Under the pieces are notes generated by a model. The model was not told where the DNA came from, did not search any database, and saw only the letters and a list, made by a program, of their open reading frames with translations. Of a stretch of 64,000 nucleotides of DNA, positions 33,445 through 42,023 are shown one piece after another. Location of the stretch: contig CM062297.1 in the NCBI GenBank assembly GCA_031216915.1, forward strand, positions 179,321,350-179,385,349, read 5' to 3'. Numbering within the stretch: position 1 is the stretch's first letter; each line of letters starts with the position of its first letter. The DNA comes from Pictodentalium vernedei. Lineage: Eukaryota > Mollusca > Scaphopoda > Dentaliida > Dentaliidae. The position numbers and the translations under genes were made by a program.

Positions 33445-34805
33445 TCAGCTAAAGTATTTACTTTCCCTGGTATATACTGGGCTTTGAAGTGGATGTTAAA
33501 ATGCAAACAAACCAGTACGAGACGGCGAAGCAGTTGAAGTAACGATTTATCCCGTGAGGTTTGGGCATTAATGACGCAAACTACGGCCTGATTATCTGAA
33601 TGAAAAATGATCTGCCGGTTTTGCAGCCATGATCCCCAGAGAAGCATGGCTAAAACAATGGGATATAGCTCTAAAACAGCTATGTTATGATTTGGCATGT
33701 CCGCGTCCCATGGGAGGGAAAACCATTCCTGATTGAAGAACCCTCCACACCCTAGGGTGGTGGCTGCATCTGTATACAAGTTGAGCGTAGCATTGTTGAT
33801 CCAGGGTCGAGTCAAAAAGAAAGATTTCCCATTGAAATTAGCTAAAAAGTCAAGCCATATCCGTAGGTCAGACTTCGCTGACTGTGACAAACGAATGTGA
33901 TGATGTGGCTTGGTTACACCAAGAGTAAGGTTAATTAAACGACGCAGGAATACTCGCCCCGGGACAACAACTGTGCAGGCAAAATTGAGCAAACCAATAA
34001 GGGACTGTAGTTCACGTAATGTAACTTTTGCCCGAGATAAAAAGGAACAAATTGTTTCCCTGCACTTATCGAGCTTGTCTTGTGGCAGACGTGCCGACAT
34101 GTCCACGGAGTCCAATTCAATCCCCAAAAACTCAATGCAAGTGGTGGCCTCATGAGTCTTGTCGTCTGCAATGGGCACGCCCAATTGAGAGCAAAGAGCC
34201 ATAAATTTGGTTAAAGCCTTTTGGCATTCCCCATGAGAGGGAGCAATGAACAAAAAATCATCTAAAACATGGAGCACCTGACTAATATTACACTTATACT
34301 GCGATATCCATTGGAGGGAGGTGCTGAAGCATTCAAACATTTTACGTGACGAGCGGCAATCCATCGGTAGGCATTTATCAAAATAATAATGACCCTCCCA
34401 TTTGAAACCAAGCAGGGGATAATCCTCCGGATGAACAGGTATCAAACGGAAAGCTGATTTGATATCTGTTTTCGCCAGAAAACAGCCACGGCCTGTGGCA
34501 CAAATGCGAGCTATGGCATCTTGGACGGTTTGGTAACTGATTGCAGACTGTGCGGTTGAAATAGAATCGTTAACTGAGTCACCAGAGGGATACGAAAGGT
34601 GGCGAATCAGGCGAAATTCATTAGGGGCTTTCTTCGGCACAAGCCCGATAGGAGACTCAACAAAATTATCGAAAGGTGGAGAATCGAATGGGCCGGCTAT
34701 CCGACCCGCCAATACTTCCTTTGCCAATTTAGCGGATGTCAGAGTGTGATTGTCAGCGGCTGACTGCAGGTTGGGGATGAATGAGGGGGTGCCCCGGTAG
34801 AGCAT
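33333..34805 (-). CDS. Ngaro reverse transcriptase / RNase H
   Basis: Copies the element RNA into DNA. The RT domain shows SPIGLVPKK, LAKTDIKSAFRLIPV (motif A) and LHVLDDFLF (motif C, about 34,250-34,276). RNase H follows with LYTDAATTLGCGGF (about 33,745-33,785), an ELYPIV helix and FHSDNQAVV (about 33,575-33,602). Length (490 codons) and order fit DIRS/Ngaro polymerases. It overlaps the Gag-like frame upstream and the recombinase downstream. Confidence 0.85.
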   Translation of the reverse strand: MLYRGTPSFIPNLQSAADNHTLTSAKLAKEVLAGRIAGPFDSPPFDNFVESPIGLVPKKAPNEFRLIRHLSYPSGDSVNDSISTAQSAISYQTVQDAIARICATGRGCFLAKTDIKSAFRLIPVHPEDYPLLGFKWEGHYYFDKCLPMDCRSSRKMFECFSTSLQWISQYKCNISQVLHVLDDFLFIAPSHGECQKALTKFMALCSQLGVPIADDKTHEATTCIEFLGIELDSVDMSARLPQDKLDKCRETICSFLSRAKVTLRELQSLIGLLNFACTVVVPGRVFLRRLINLTLGVTKPHHHIRLSQSAKSDLRIWLDFLANFNGKSFFLTRPWINNATLNLYTDAATTLGCGGFFNQEWFSLPWDADMPNHNIAVLELYPIVLAMLLWGSWLQNRQIIFHSDNQAVVCVINAQTSRDKSLLQLLRRLVLVCLHFNIHFKAQYIPGKVNTLADCLSRLQVQDFKRLAPHSRADPTPVPSEWKIESLLAQ

Positions 34806-35620
34806 ATGCGGAAACCCTTGGTAAATCCGTCAATAAGAAAAGTAAATGTTGTGAGATCGTACCCTTGCAACATTTCTTTAAATTTTTCCACTTTGATTGG
34901 GGTTGGAAGGCCGAGTGTGTTGATTGTTCCTGACCGAGGAGGGGCTCCGCGGCCCCCTGCACCACGAAAGGGCTGCTGCCGGAAATTCCGGTAGCGTTGT
35001 GGCCATTGCTGAAAGCTGTGTTGCTGGTGGCAGCGAAAACAGCTATGTGAAAAGGTGCACGGCGTTGAGAGGCACTTCCCACCAGCATGAAATTTATGAC
35101 AAAAGCCCAAAGGATATTGGCGTTTGCCCCTCCATGACTGGGTAGACGTTCCTCTGCTCGAGTTTTGATTAACGCGGGCATTAGTTCCTAACCTGCCCCC
35201 AGACATGGTTTGCATGTAAAGTTCCCAATGCCACGCATCCCACGAGAGTTGTGGATCGCGCTGGCGCAGGGTTCTGAACTGCTGGTCATAAAAATGCCAA
35301 TCAAAGCCAATGGCCGACAAGTGTCGGATGTTCGACTGGTATTTTATGATCCGGCCTGCCTGTTGGGGGTAACGTTCGAGGTAAGTGGCCATGAAAACCT
35401 CAAAAGCACTGAGCCATTGATGAATGGATGTCAATGCATTGGGGGTTTTAGGTACCCAAAGAACCGTGGGGGTACCTTCTGTCTCACAAACAGTCATCGT
35501 ATATGACGCGGTTTGTGGTTGTTGGGGGCTGAGGGAAGACAAATTGATATATTCCTCTGCCCAAATCTGGGCTTTAATTTTCTGAGGCACCGTGGCACTT
35601 AAGGGGGTCGACACTGACAT
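34739..35620 (-). CDS. Ngaro Gag-like protein
   Basis: A 293-codon frame with a helical core (FEVFMATYLERYPQQAGRII, then FDWHFYDQQFRTLRQRDP) and, toward the end, a Cys/His cluster (CHKFHAGGKC, STPCTFSHSCFRCH) followed by a Gln/Arg/Gly-rich stretch. This is the Gag-like layout of DIRS-group elements: assembly domain, then nucleic-acid-binding knuckle. Its frame overlaps the preceding Ser/Pro-rich frame and the following RT frame. Confidence 0.65.
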   Translation of the reverse strand: MSVSTPLSATVPQKIKAQIWAEEYINLSSLSPQQPQTASYTMTVCETEGTPTVLWVPKTPNALTSIHQWLSAFEVFMATYLERYPQQAGRIIKYQSNIRHLSAIGFDWHFYDQQFRTLRQRDPQLSWDAWHWELYMQTMSGGRLGTNARVNQNSSRGTSTQSWRGKRQYPLGFCHKFHAGGKCLSTPCTFSHSCFRCHQQHSFQQWPQRYRNFRQQPFRGAGGRGAPPRSGTINTLGLPTPIKVEKFKEMLQGYDLTTFTFLIDGFTKGFRICSTGAPPHSSPTCSQPLTITL

Positions 35621-36599
35621 GAATGCAGGAGGTGCTGAGGGAGAGACTGTTACCTATAACCAACTCTGGGTCGAATTCAGTTTGCAGGGGAGGCTGGAGA
35701 CGAGGAGGGGAAGTTATCAAATGATTACCTAAGTTATGCTGTTGGATTGCCTCATCAACAGCAGGAGAAACACAACTGGTGATGACCCCCTGATGTAGAA
35801 CCTCAGACGGAATGTTTATAGTTATGGGCACCGTGCGCCCTGCTGACGTAGCTGGCGTGGAATCTGCGTGATGTAAATTCTCGTCTATGGAAAGTACCGG
35901 CACCTCCGGGAACGGAACATTGGGAGAAACAGTCTGATGGTACATAGACACTGCAGGTGCCGGCGGCACCGAATAGCTCATGGTTGATGGTGGTCTAGAA
36001 TAAATAGGCACAGTCTGTGGTAAGGGGGCGGACCCATTCTGCTGGTATATAGGCATGCAATGCACTGAAGAGTTTATGGTAGCTGATCTAGCAGAAAGAG
36101 GCACAGTTTGTGGATCAGCAGATGCAGTAATCATTGTTGTTGATGGCACAGAAAAAGTCACAGCAGGCGTTGGCCTGGATGAAACGAGCACAGGGTGTGA
36201 AGTGGCCAGTGGTCTTGATGTAGTAGGTAATGTCAAATCAACTGGCATATTGGACGTGTCCGTTGGCAGCGACATAGTCACCATGGTTTCCTGCGTGGGA
36301 GTGCTATGTGTAGCCCGTAACACCCTGCGCCGACGTGCAGGAGCAGAGTTAGTCCTGGAAACTGCAGCAGGTGGTGGTACCACCGATGAAGAACCAGCCG
36401 CTGGTACTGTGGACGAAAGTGCATGATCATGATCACTATGTGGCTGTTCCGCAACCGATGCCAAAGTTGGCTGCACAGGTGGTGGAATGACAGATGCAGC
36501 AGTAGAGACAGGGTTTCTCGACGAAGACCTCTTCTTCCTAGTAGGTGTGAACACTGACGACAGCTGATCTAGTAAAATACTTCTCTTCCCACGTGACAT
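35574..36599 (-). CDS. Ngaro N-terminal Ser/Pro/Thr-rich frame
   Basis: 341 codons starting MSRGKRSILLDQLSS with a basic cluster (TRKKRSSSR), then long low-complexity Ser/Thr/Pro/Val-rich sequence with VPIYSRPPSTMSYSVPP-type repeats. No catalytic domain is seen. It overlaps the Gag-like frame by about 45 bases and may supply its N-terminal part. The role is unknown. Confidence 0.55.
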   Translation of the reverse strand: MSRGKRSILLDQLSSVFTPTRKKRSSSRNPVSTAASVIPPPVQPTLASVAEQPHSDHDHALSSTVPAAGSSSVVPPPAAVSRTNSAPARRRRVLRATHSTPTQETMVTMSLPTDTSNMPVDLTLPTTSRPLATSHPVLVSSRPTPAVTFSVPSTTMITASADPQTVPLSARSATINSSVHCMPIYQQNGSAPLPQTVPIYSRPPSTMSYSVPPAPAVSMYHQTVSPNVPFPEVPVLSIDENLHHADSTPATSAGRTVPITINIPSEVLHQGVITSCVSPAVDEAIQQHNLGNHLITSPPRLQPPLQTEFDPELVIGNSLSLSTSCIHVSVDPLKCHGASEN

Positions 36600-36875
36600 G
36601 TTTGAAAAAGAAGAAACAAGCCGAGTAATGGTGTAAAATTAGTGACATGAAGTACTGATAGCGGCACAACAGGAGGACAGTCCTCGCTCGGTGTTTTGCC
36701 GAGTCGCAATATGTGATGAACAAGTGTATGAAACTGAATGTCAGGCGCAAATGGATAACTTGCTACCGGGAAGCAAGCGAAGCAACTGAACCGAAACAAA
36801 AAGTACAATTGTGAGTGAATCTCATCGCTAAATGTACCGCGAAAAAAAAAAGTTGCAATTAAAAGATGAAACTAA

Positions 36876-37560
36876 ACTCACACAGAGCACGAAGGCACTC
36901 TGCACCGAAGCATGTCGGTGACGGTGAACAACAAACAATACTAATAACATATGCTGCACTGTCGTAGGAACAGTAAAAGTCTCACTCGGAGTAAGAATAC
37001 TCTGCACCACAGGTGGCTACGGTGAGTTCCAGCATTTAAAATAAAATCTCAAATTCAGAATAAACACAGTACGTGGAGAATGTACCATCACTAAATCACC
37101 CGAAGAGCGGAGATTCGACCCAATCAATAATTGCAAATTGTTGCAAGCATAACAAACACAAGCAAAGAGCCAAACATGGTTTGTGTTCGGGTCCACATGT
37201 ACAGAAATGAAAGCTATACTCTGGAGATAACTCTACAGCGATACTCTGGGTGATAACTCCACTCCCCAGCGACCCCGCCACAATCCACTCTCCACGTACT
37301 GGAAACTCACACAGAGCACTAAGGCACTCTGCACCTATCCCGGTGGCGGTGAGCAACAAACACGATTAATAACTTGTGCTGCACTGTCGACTGAACAGTA
37401 AAGCCTCACCCAGAGTACAATACTCTGCACCACAGTTGGTTACGGTGAGTTCCAGAACCAAAAATGAAAACACAAAGCTGCGCCACTAATACCAGTGGCA
37501 AAGACTCACACAGAGCACCGCACCCTGCACCACAAGAATGGCTGCGGCGAGATAATGAAA
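36876..37560. repeat. Tandem repeats in the Ngaro leader
   Basis: The motif aactcacacagagcac followed by gcactctgcacc and ggtgagttcc occurs at 36,876-37,030, 37,307-37,455 and, shortened, 37,503-37,560. A MITE (37,067-37,301) separates the first two. In the element's sense these lie between the hydrolase and the Gag-like frames. Confidence 0.65.
37067..37301. mobile_element. Tc1/mariner-type MITE inside Ngaro
   Basis: Ends read CAGTACGTGGAGAATG and, in complement, CAGTACGTGGAGAGTG, the same as the MITE at 58,303-58,559. The interior is related for most of its length. The TA duplication expected of this type is not intact here. Confidence 0.6.
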
Positions 37561-38194
37561 ATTTCTACAACGTGAATAATATGACATCGAAAAGCTCTCA
37601 GAGAGGAGCAATGCAAAAGTAGGCAGAATATACATAATATGATACAAACCGTGATAGGAAAAGGAATGTACAAAAAGGAACACGAGGTCAGCGTAACCGG
37701 GAGAACCAAGGAACCACATTCCACAGCCAGAAATACCACGATGAGAATGCCCAGCCCGCCGACGAGGCGCCACTAAAGAGAACCGAGCAAAGGGACCAAA
37801 AATTAATCGTTGCACAGGCGAAGCAGCACAGACTCTAGAAAACCACGAAAAGGACGACCAACTAATAAAACAGAGGTGGGGGGGGGGGGGGGTGATCCAT
37901 GGGTCACAAGTCACCATGGCACTAGAAGGACAAACAAAGAAGCAGAGGGATGTTTGTTTTAATATTTTTTTTAATATTTTTCTTTTTTGTGTGTTTTTGG
38001 GGGGTTTTTTTTGTTTTGTTTTTTTATTATTATTTTTAATGGAATTGAGCCATACATGTACGAAAAGAGATGAATAACGATCCCAAACAATGGACGGTAC
38101 TGAGACAGGGCACAACAACACAGGAACCAACAACTAAAAATCAGCAGCATGTCCAGAACCGCAAACGTTTAGTGGAAACGATTCAGGTAATGCA

Positions 38195-38794
38195 TTATGG
38201 CCCCACGAATCCCAGATACTTGCGTGTGCCGACTGCGTCGAAATGCACACCGTCACACAAGAAATGTTGCACAGCCCTCTCTAGTCGTATCTGGCCATAA
38301 AGAAAACAACCAGGATTCACTGCAATGAAGTGTGTGAGCATTGTGTTTACCAAATCAACGGCCGTATTAAATGAGGCAACAGTTAAACCGGGCAACTTGA
38401 CATATTTCCTCGAAAGACGGGTCCGGTGGAAAAGGCGATTAATGTACACCCGTGGAACTCCATACCGCTGGCGTAGACGCAGAGCGAAAGAATCCATGGC
38501 AGCCGCAACAACTTCTGGAGGACTCGAACATAGGTCATTTGCCCCAATTTGCAAAAGGACGAGATCTGGACGGAACGACTCCAGTGTGGGACCAATGCGA
38601 GCGGACAAATCACCTATTGACGCGTCACTCACTCCAAAAAACTGAACATCAACCGGACGGCCATGATGAAATTCCAGATTGAGAGCCTTGGCAAAATTGA
38701 AATGGGGAGGAAAGTGCCGGGTTCCGTGACCTCCATACAAATGAGCGCCAGCTCTGGAAACAAAAGAATGACACACAAGCAAAATACGAACCAT
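38195..38794 (-). CDS. Ngaro-borne SGNH hydrolase
   Basis: A 199-codon frame from the ATG at 38,794 (MVRILLVCHSFVSR). The SGNH family are serine esterases/lipases. Visible blocks are the N-terminal VCHSFV at the nucleophile position, LQIGANDLCSS (oxyanion Asn block) and FLCDGVHFDAVGTRKY (Asp-x-x-His block). Such hydrolases are known cargo of some Ngaro elements; their substrate is not established. Here the gene is the first of the element's reading frames in its own orientation. Confidence 0.8.
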   Translation of the reverse strand: MVRILLVCHSFVSRAGAHLYGGHGTRHFPPHFNFAKALNLEFHHGRPVDVQFFGVSDASIGDLSARIGPTLESFRPDLVLLQIGANDLCSSPPEVVAAAMDSFALRLRQRYGVPRVYINRLFHRTRLSRKYVKLPGLTVASFNTAVDLVNTMLTHFIAVNPGCFLYGQIRLERAVQHFLCDGVHFDAVGTRKYLGFVGP

Positions 38795-39090
38795 CGTGAA
38801 AAATACGAAGACGGCACGAGGAATATAACGTAAGAAAAAATAAAAGGTAAACTTACTGAAAATAATGAGTGAATCCGAACGGTGAAACAAATGAACGTGA
38901 ATTTTGAAACTGAAACTCGTAAATAGCAGGTATTCCGAAGAATGAAGCTGAGCTGTTTCAGTACTTCAGTATTGTCCTGCTCGAAAATGAGTTAAACACA
39001 AGACGCCTGAATGGAATGGTTTAACGCGCCGAAGGCGCGCAGGGACGGTATGGGGAACAAGCCCCTTTCGACCCTCAGAAGCTGAGCTAC

Positions 39091-39360
39091 ACGCGCGACG
39101 GTATTATCAATGTACTAATTACTCATTAATCATCCACACCAATGACTAATAGAATGTCCAGAAAAATTAAGACAAAGAAGTGAGAGAAATTAGGACGCGC
39201 TAATCACGTATCAATGCGCGATGACACCTGCTTTGTGTATGTATACACAAAAGGATATCCGGTCCAATTAACAGTACAGCTTGGTCAAAACAGGTGTCAA
39301 GCAAACCTCAAATACTCCCTGCCCCTCTGTACAAATCCTGCCAGCGGGCCGCTAGCATTC
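39091..39360 (-). repeat. Ngaro terminal direct repeat, right
   Basis: Matches the left repeat. Immediately beyond it the sequence tatttatcttcttgtag is again unit B, equal to unit A from about 3,699, so this fixes the element's right edge. Confidence 0.85.
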
Positions 39361-40500
39361 TATTTATCTTCTTGTAGAAGTTACTCATCTTGCTAGTAGT
39401 CAAAGATCACTTCTCTGAATTTGTTGATCTCTATCTCACTATCGAATTCTGCATAGACGACAACGTTGATCACTCCGCCGAGACTCGAGTAAACTGAAGT
39501 TCAATCCGAAGATTGCCTGATTTTATAGGATGAGCCAAAGGCCTATTACTGGTTTGGTCAGGTGTCAAATCCACGCCACAGAGTGTATATCATCGTGGAA
39601 ATTCCTGCAAAGATAAACCAAAGGTTTGATTTTATCCACAGAAGCCCACAGCTTCGTAAAATAAGTAAATAAAGTCCACCTTCAAAACTCGGTTGACAGG
39701 GACGTGATTGGATGGAATGTCCATCTAATGAAACTTCAATTTATTCAAATTGAAATGCTAGAAGTGAAATGGTGATACGCCAATGTCACCATTGATATCT
39801 CTGTTAGACACTAAGCCAAGAATAATTCTTTTCGGTATCTATTTATGAAATAGATGGTCTTCTATTTTTGAACGAAGACCGCTTCCAATTGTAAATGTTT
39901 TGATTTATGTACGCCTTGTGGGTATTTTGTAACTCGAACGATTTATTTTACCATTCAGTTCATTGACAAATTTAGGTATCAAATCTAATGTCGGTATTTT
40001 GAATACCGTTCTTTGAATCTCGATCCTGCATTTTCACTTCCGATCTAGCAAACGTGCTCTAGGAGTGTCTGAATACGACATTTCACTTGCAGCCAATTGT
40101 GATTTTCTCACTTCATCAGAATAACTCAAAACGTTTTCAAAATATGCATGGCATGGGCACCTGCCTGCCTTCGTGGGGATAAGATTTCCATTCAAAGTGA
40201 CTTCAATCTTACTGAACAAACTATGCAAAAAAAATGCAAGTGACTTGTGTATCTTGTCCCAAAGCACATTCATATTGTTTAGTAATTTTGATTTATAAAT
40301 CTAAACTCGAAGCTCCAGGATCCAACCATTTTATGGTTTGTCTCGGAACTAGAGGAAGCATTGTTGAAAGATACTATTGGAAATTGCTCAATTTTACTTA
40401 TACTTTCCATGTCACTTATTGATGTTGTAACATTATGTGGATCAAAACTGTTACAAAGTGTTCGCACGAACCGTATAATATCTTGATTAATCAAAAATAT
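39361..40500 (-). pseudogene. Polinton capsid gene fossil, F54H12.2-like, copy B
   Basis: Paralogue of 3,736-4,980. Its N-terminal part is better preserved: FFLHSLFSKIEVTLNG, then GRCPCHAYFENVLSYSDEVRKSQL, the region of this capsid family that normally reads LHSLFS...YPYRAY...LL.YG. The C-terminal end matches copy A. Fossil with several breaks. It starts right at the edge of Ngaro. Confidence 0.7.
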
Positions 40501-40866
40501 CAAGACTTAGTGCTCTAGACGGTCGTTTTGCAGGAGGTCTTCTATGAGGCGTCATTCTCACTCGAGATCTAGAAACAGACTGTGACAGTCTTGGTTTCTT
40601 ACCACCTTTTGTACTTCTCACAGAATCTGCCATGAAAATCAAAAGAAGTTTTCCATGTGCCACAACTACATCTTTAGGTGTTGTACGTTTATGTAAAATG
40701 ACATTAGCAATTTTTATTCCTTGTTTCAATCCTTCGCGTGTTTAAGTTTAGAATGCTTTGCAAATGACGGGTTTTACTAATGGTATGGCCGTTCCTAATA
40801 CTGTACGAAAAATAGAACCTAAGCCATAACATACTGTCTTGGAACACCTCCGTACACACAGGCATC
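40487..40866 (-). pseudogene. Polinton small basic (pVI/PX-like) gene fossil, copy B
   Basis: Paralogue of 4,985-5,366. An 80-codon stretch is preserved (GIKIANVILHKRT, KGGKKPRLSQSVSRSR, ending SLDIFD). Fossil; broken at least once. It lies between the penton-like and F54H12.2-like fossils, as in copy A. Confidence 0.5.
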
Positions 40867-40871
40867 ATGTT

Positions 40872-41268
40872 TCACAAGTGCAGTTTGTTCCGATGTCTAA
40901 AATGCAGCTTCACCACAGACTTACCACTGACAAACTGAATAGGTTTGCTAGTGTTTCCAGTTATATTTATACTAATCTGTTCAAAGTAAGATTTTGATAT
41001 TGGTTCGTAATGCTCCCTATGAAATTCTTTGTGAATGTGTTGACAGTCTTTTCCCGTTTCAAACGGTATTACTTTTGCAATAGGTGTTTCAGTGTCACCT
41101 ATAAATATATAATTCGCAATATCCAAATAAAGAAAAAGTCTATTGAAATCGACATTTAAATCCACGTTATATTTAAATACATCTCTTGGCGTGTAAGGAA
41201 AAACGACAGAGAAAATATTTTTTATCCCAGAGTTTGTAATAAACTGAACAGCATTTCCATACCCACCT
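40872..41268 (-). pseudogene. Polinton penton-like capsid gene fossil, copy B
   Basis: Paralogue of the 3' half of 5,368-6,075 with the same KPIQFVSGKSVVKLHF tail. Unit B has lost the N-terminal portion: the fossil joins directly to the last 210 bases of the LINE at 41,270, so about 1.1 kb present in unit A is missing here. Confidence 0.6.
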
Positions 41269-41269
41269 T

Positions 41270-41480
41270 TCCAAGAACATAAGTGGACGAGGCCTGACAT
41301 GAAGGAAAGGGTCAGTTTTATATTTAGGGGAGATCAAGAAGTGCCAGGGTGGGGGGGGGGGGGGATTATGAAACAATTTTTGACTGAATGTTTGGAGATT
41401 TGGAGGGAGAGTGGGGAGTTGACGTAGGCCTCCTCGTTAGAGAACTGCGCCAATTCAACGGAAAGCCAAAATTATTACCC
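41270..41480 (+). pseudogene. LINE 3' scrap
   Basis: Equals about 6,905-7,130 of unit A, including the G run and the tail before cattcaagtgtacccacc. It is the remainder of the LINE after a deletion in unit B. Confidence 0.65.
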
Positions 41481-41811
41481 GTCATGCATTCAAGTGTACC
41501 CACCCCATGCATTAATTAACGTTTATTTTTATTTTTATAGATACGATTCCTATTAGCAAGACCTCTTTCGAGTACAAGAAACAATACGCAAAAACAACAC
41601 CTCAAAATACATTGTGCGTTATATCTCATCGTTTGATCAGTGGTATAAACAACAAATCAACAACATTTTCAACAACATTATCTACAATTCAACAATATTT
41701 ATAACAAGAAATAACAAAATTGGAACTAAACAATAACAAAATCTTAAGTGGTTTTCATTTGGTGTTTTTTTTTTTTTTTTTTGGCATTGAGATTTCACTG
41801 AAGACGACGAC

Positions 41812-41816
41812 GATGA
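41812..41816. repeat. Target duplication of Copia, left
   Basis: gatga, repeated at 46,275-46,279 and present once at the empty site 7,442-7,446 in unit A. Confidence 0.9.
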
Positions 41817-42023
41817 TGTTGGGTCTTATGTGACCATGGAGTTATACTTCTTGGCCCCAACATCTGCGATTTTTGTAATTATGACGTGTCCATACCCATA
41901 TCCTCACTTCTGTATATAATTGTATTTCCGGTTGAGAAAAATAAAAACGTGTTGATAACAATTTCTATAAATTCTTCCCGAGAAAATCAGAAATAGTTAC
42001 CCCCAGTCAAAACGATGGCAACA
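41817..42023 (+). repeat. Copia 5' LTR
   Basis: 207 bases, TGTTGGG...GCAACA, with a TATATAA at 41,913-41,919 and AATAAA at about 41,940. It differs from the 3' LTR by one substitution and one C in a C run. Its last nine bases are ATGGCAACA, so the element's start codon lies inside the LTR. Confidence 0.95.

Larger units (their letters stand above)
31221..39360 (-). mobile_element. Ngaro-type tyrosine-recombinase retroelement, about 8.1 kb
   Basis: Coding parts read right to left: an SGNH hydrolase (38,794-38,195), a Ser/Pro-rich frame (36,599-35,574), a Gag-like frame (35,620-34,739), RT/RNase H (34,805-33,333) and a tyrosine recombinase (33,444-32,422). Direct repeats of about 270 bp close the element (31,221-31,495 and 39,091-39,360). 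Ngaro elements, kin of DIRS, use the recombinase instead of an integrase and make no target duplication, which fits the flanks. The element looks nearly whole and its terminal repeats are only slightly diverged, so it is fairly young. I could not resolve the split A1-B1-A2-B2 repeat order. Confidence 0.85.

Noticed and set aside
36055-36426. Plus-strand 123-codon frame
   Set aside because: Antisense of the Ngaro Ser/Pro-rich frame, with no own features.
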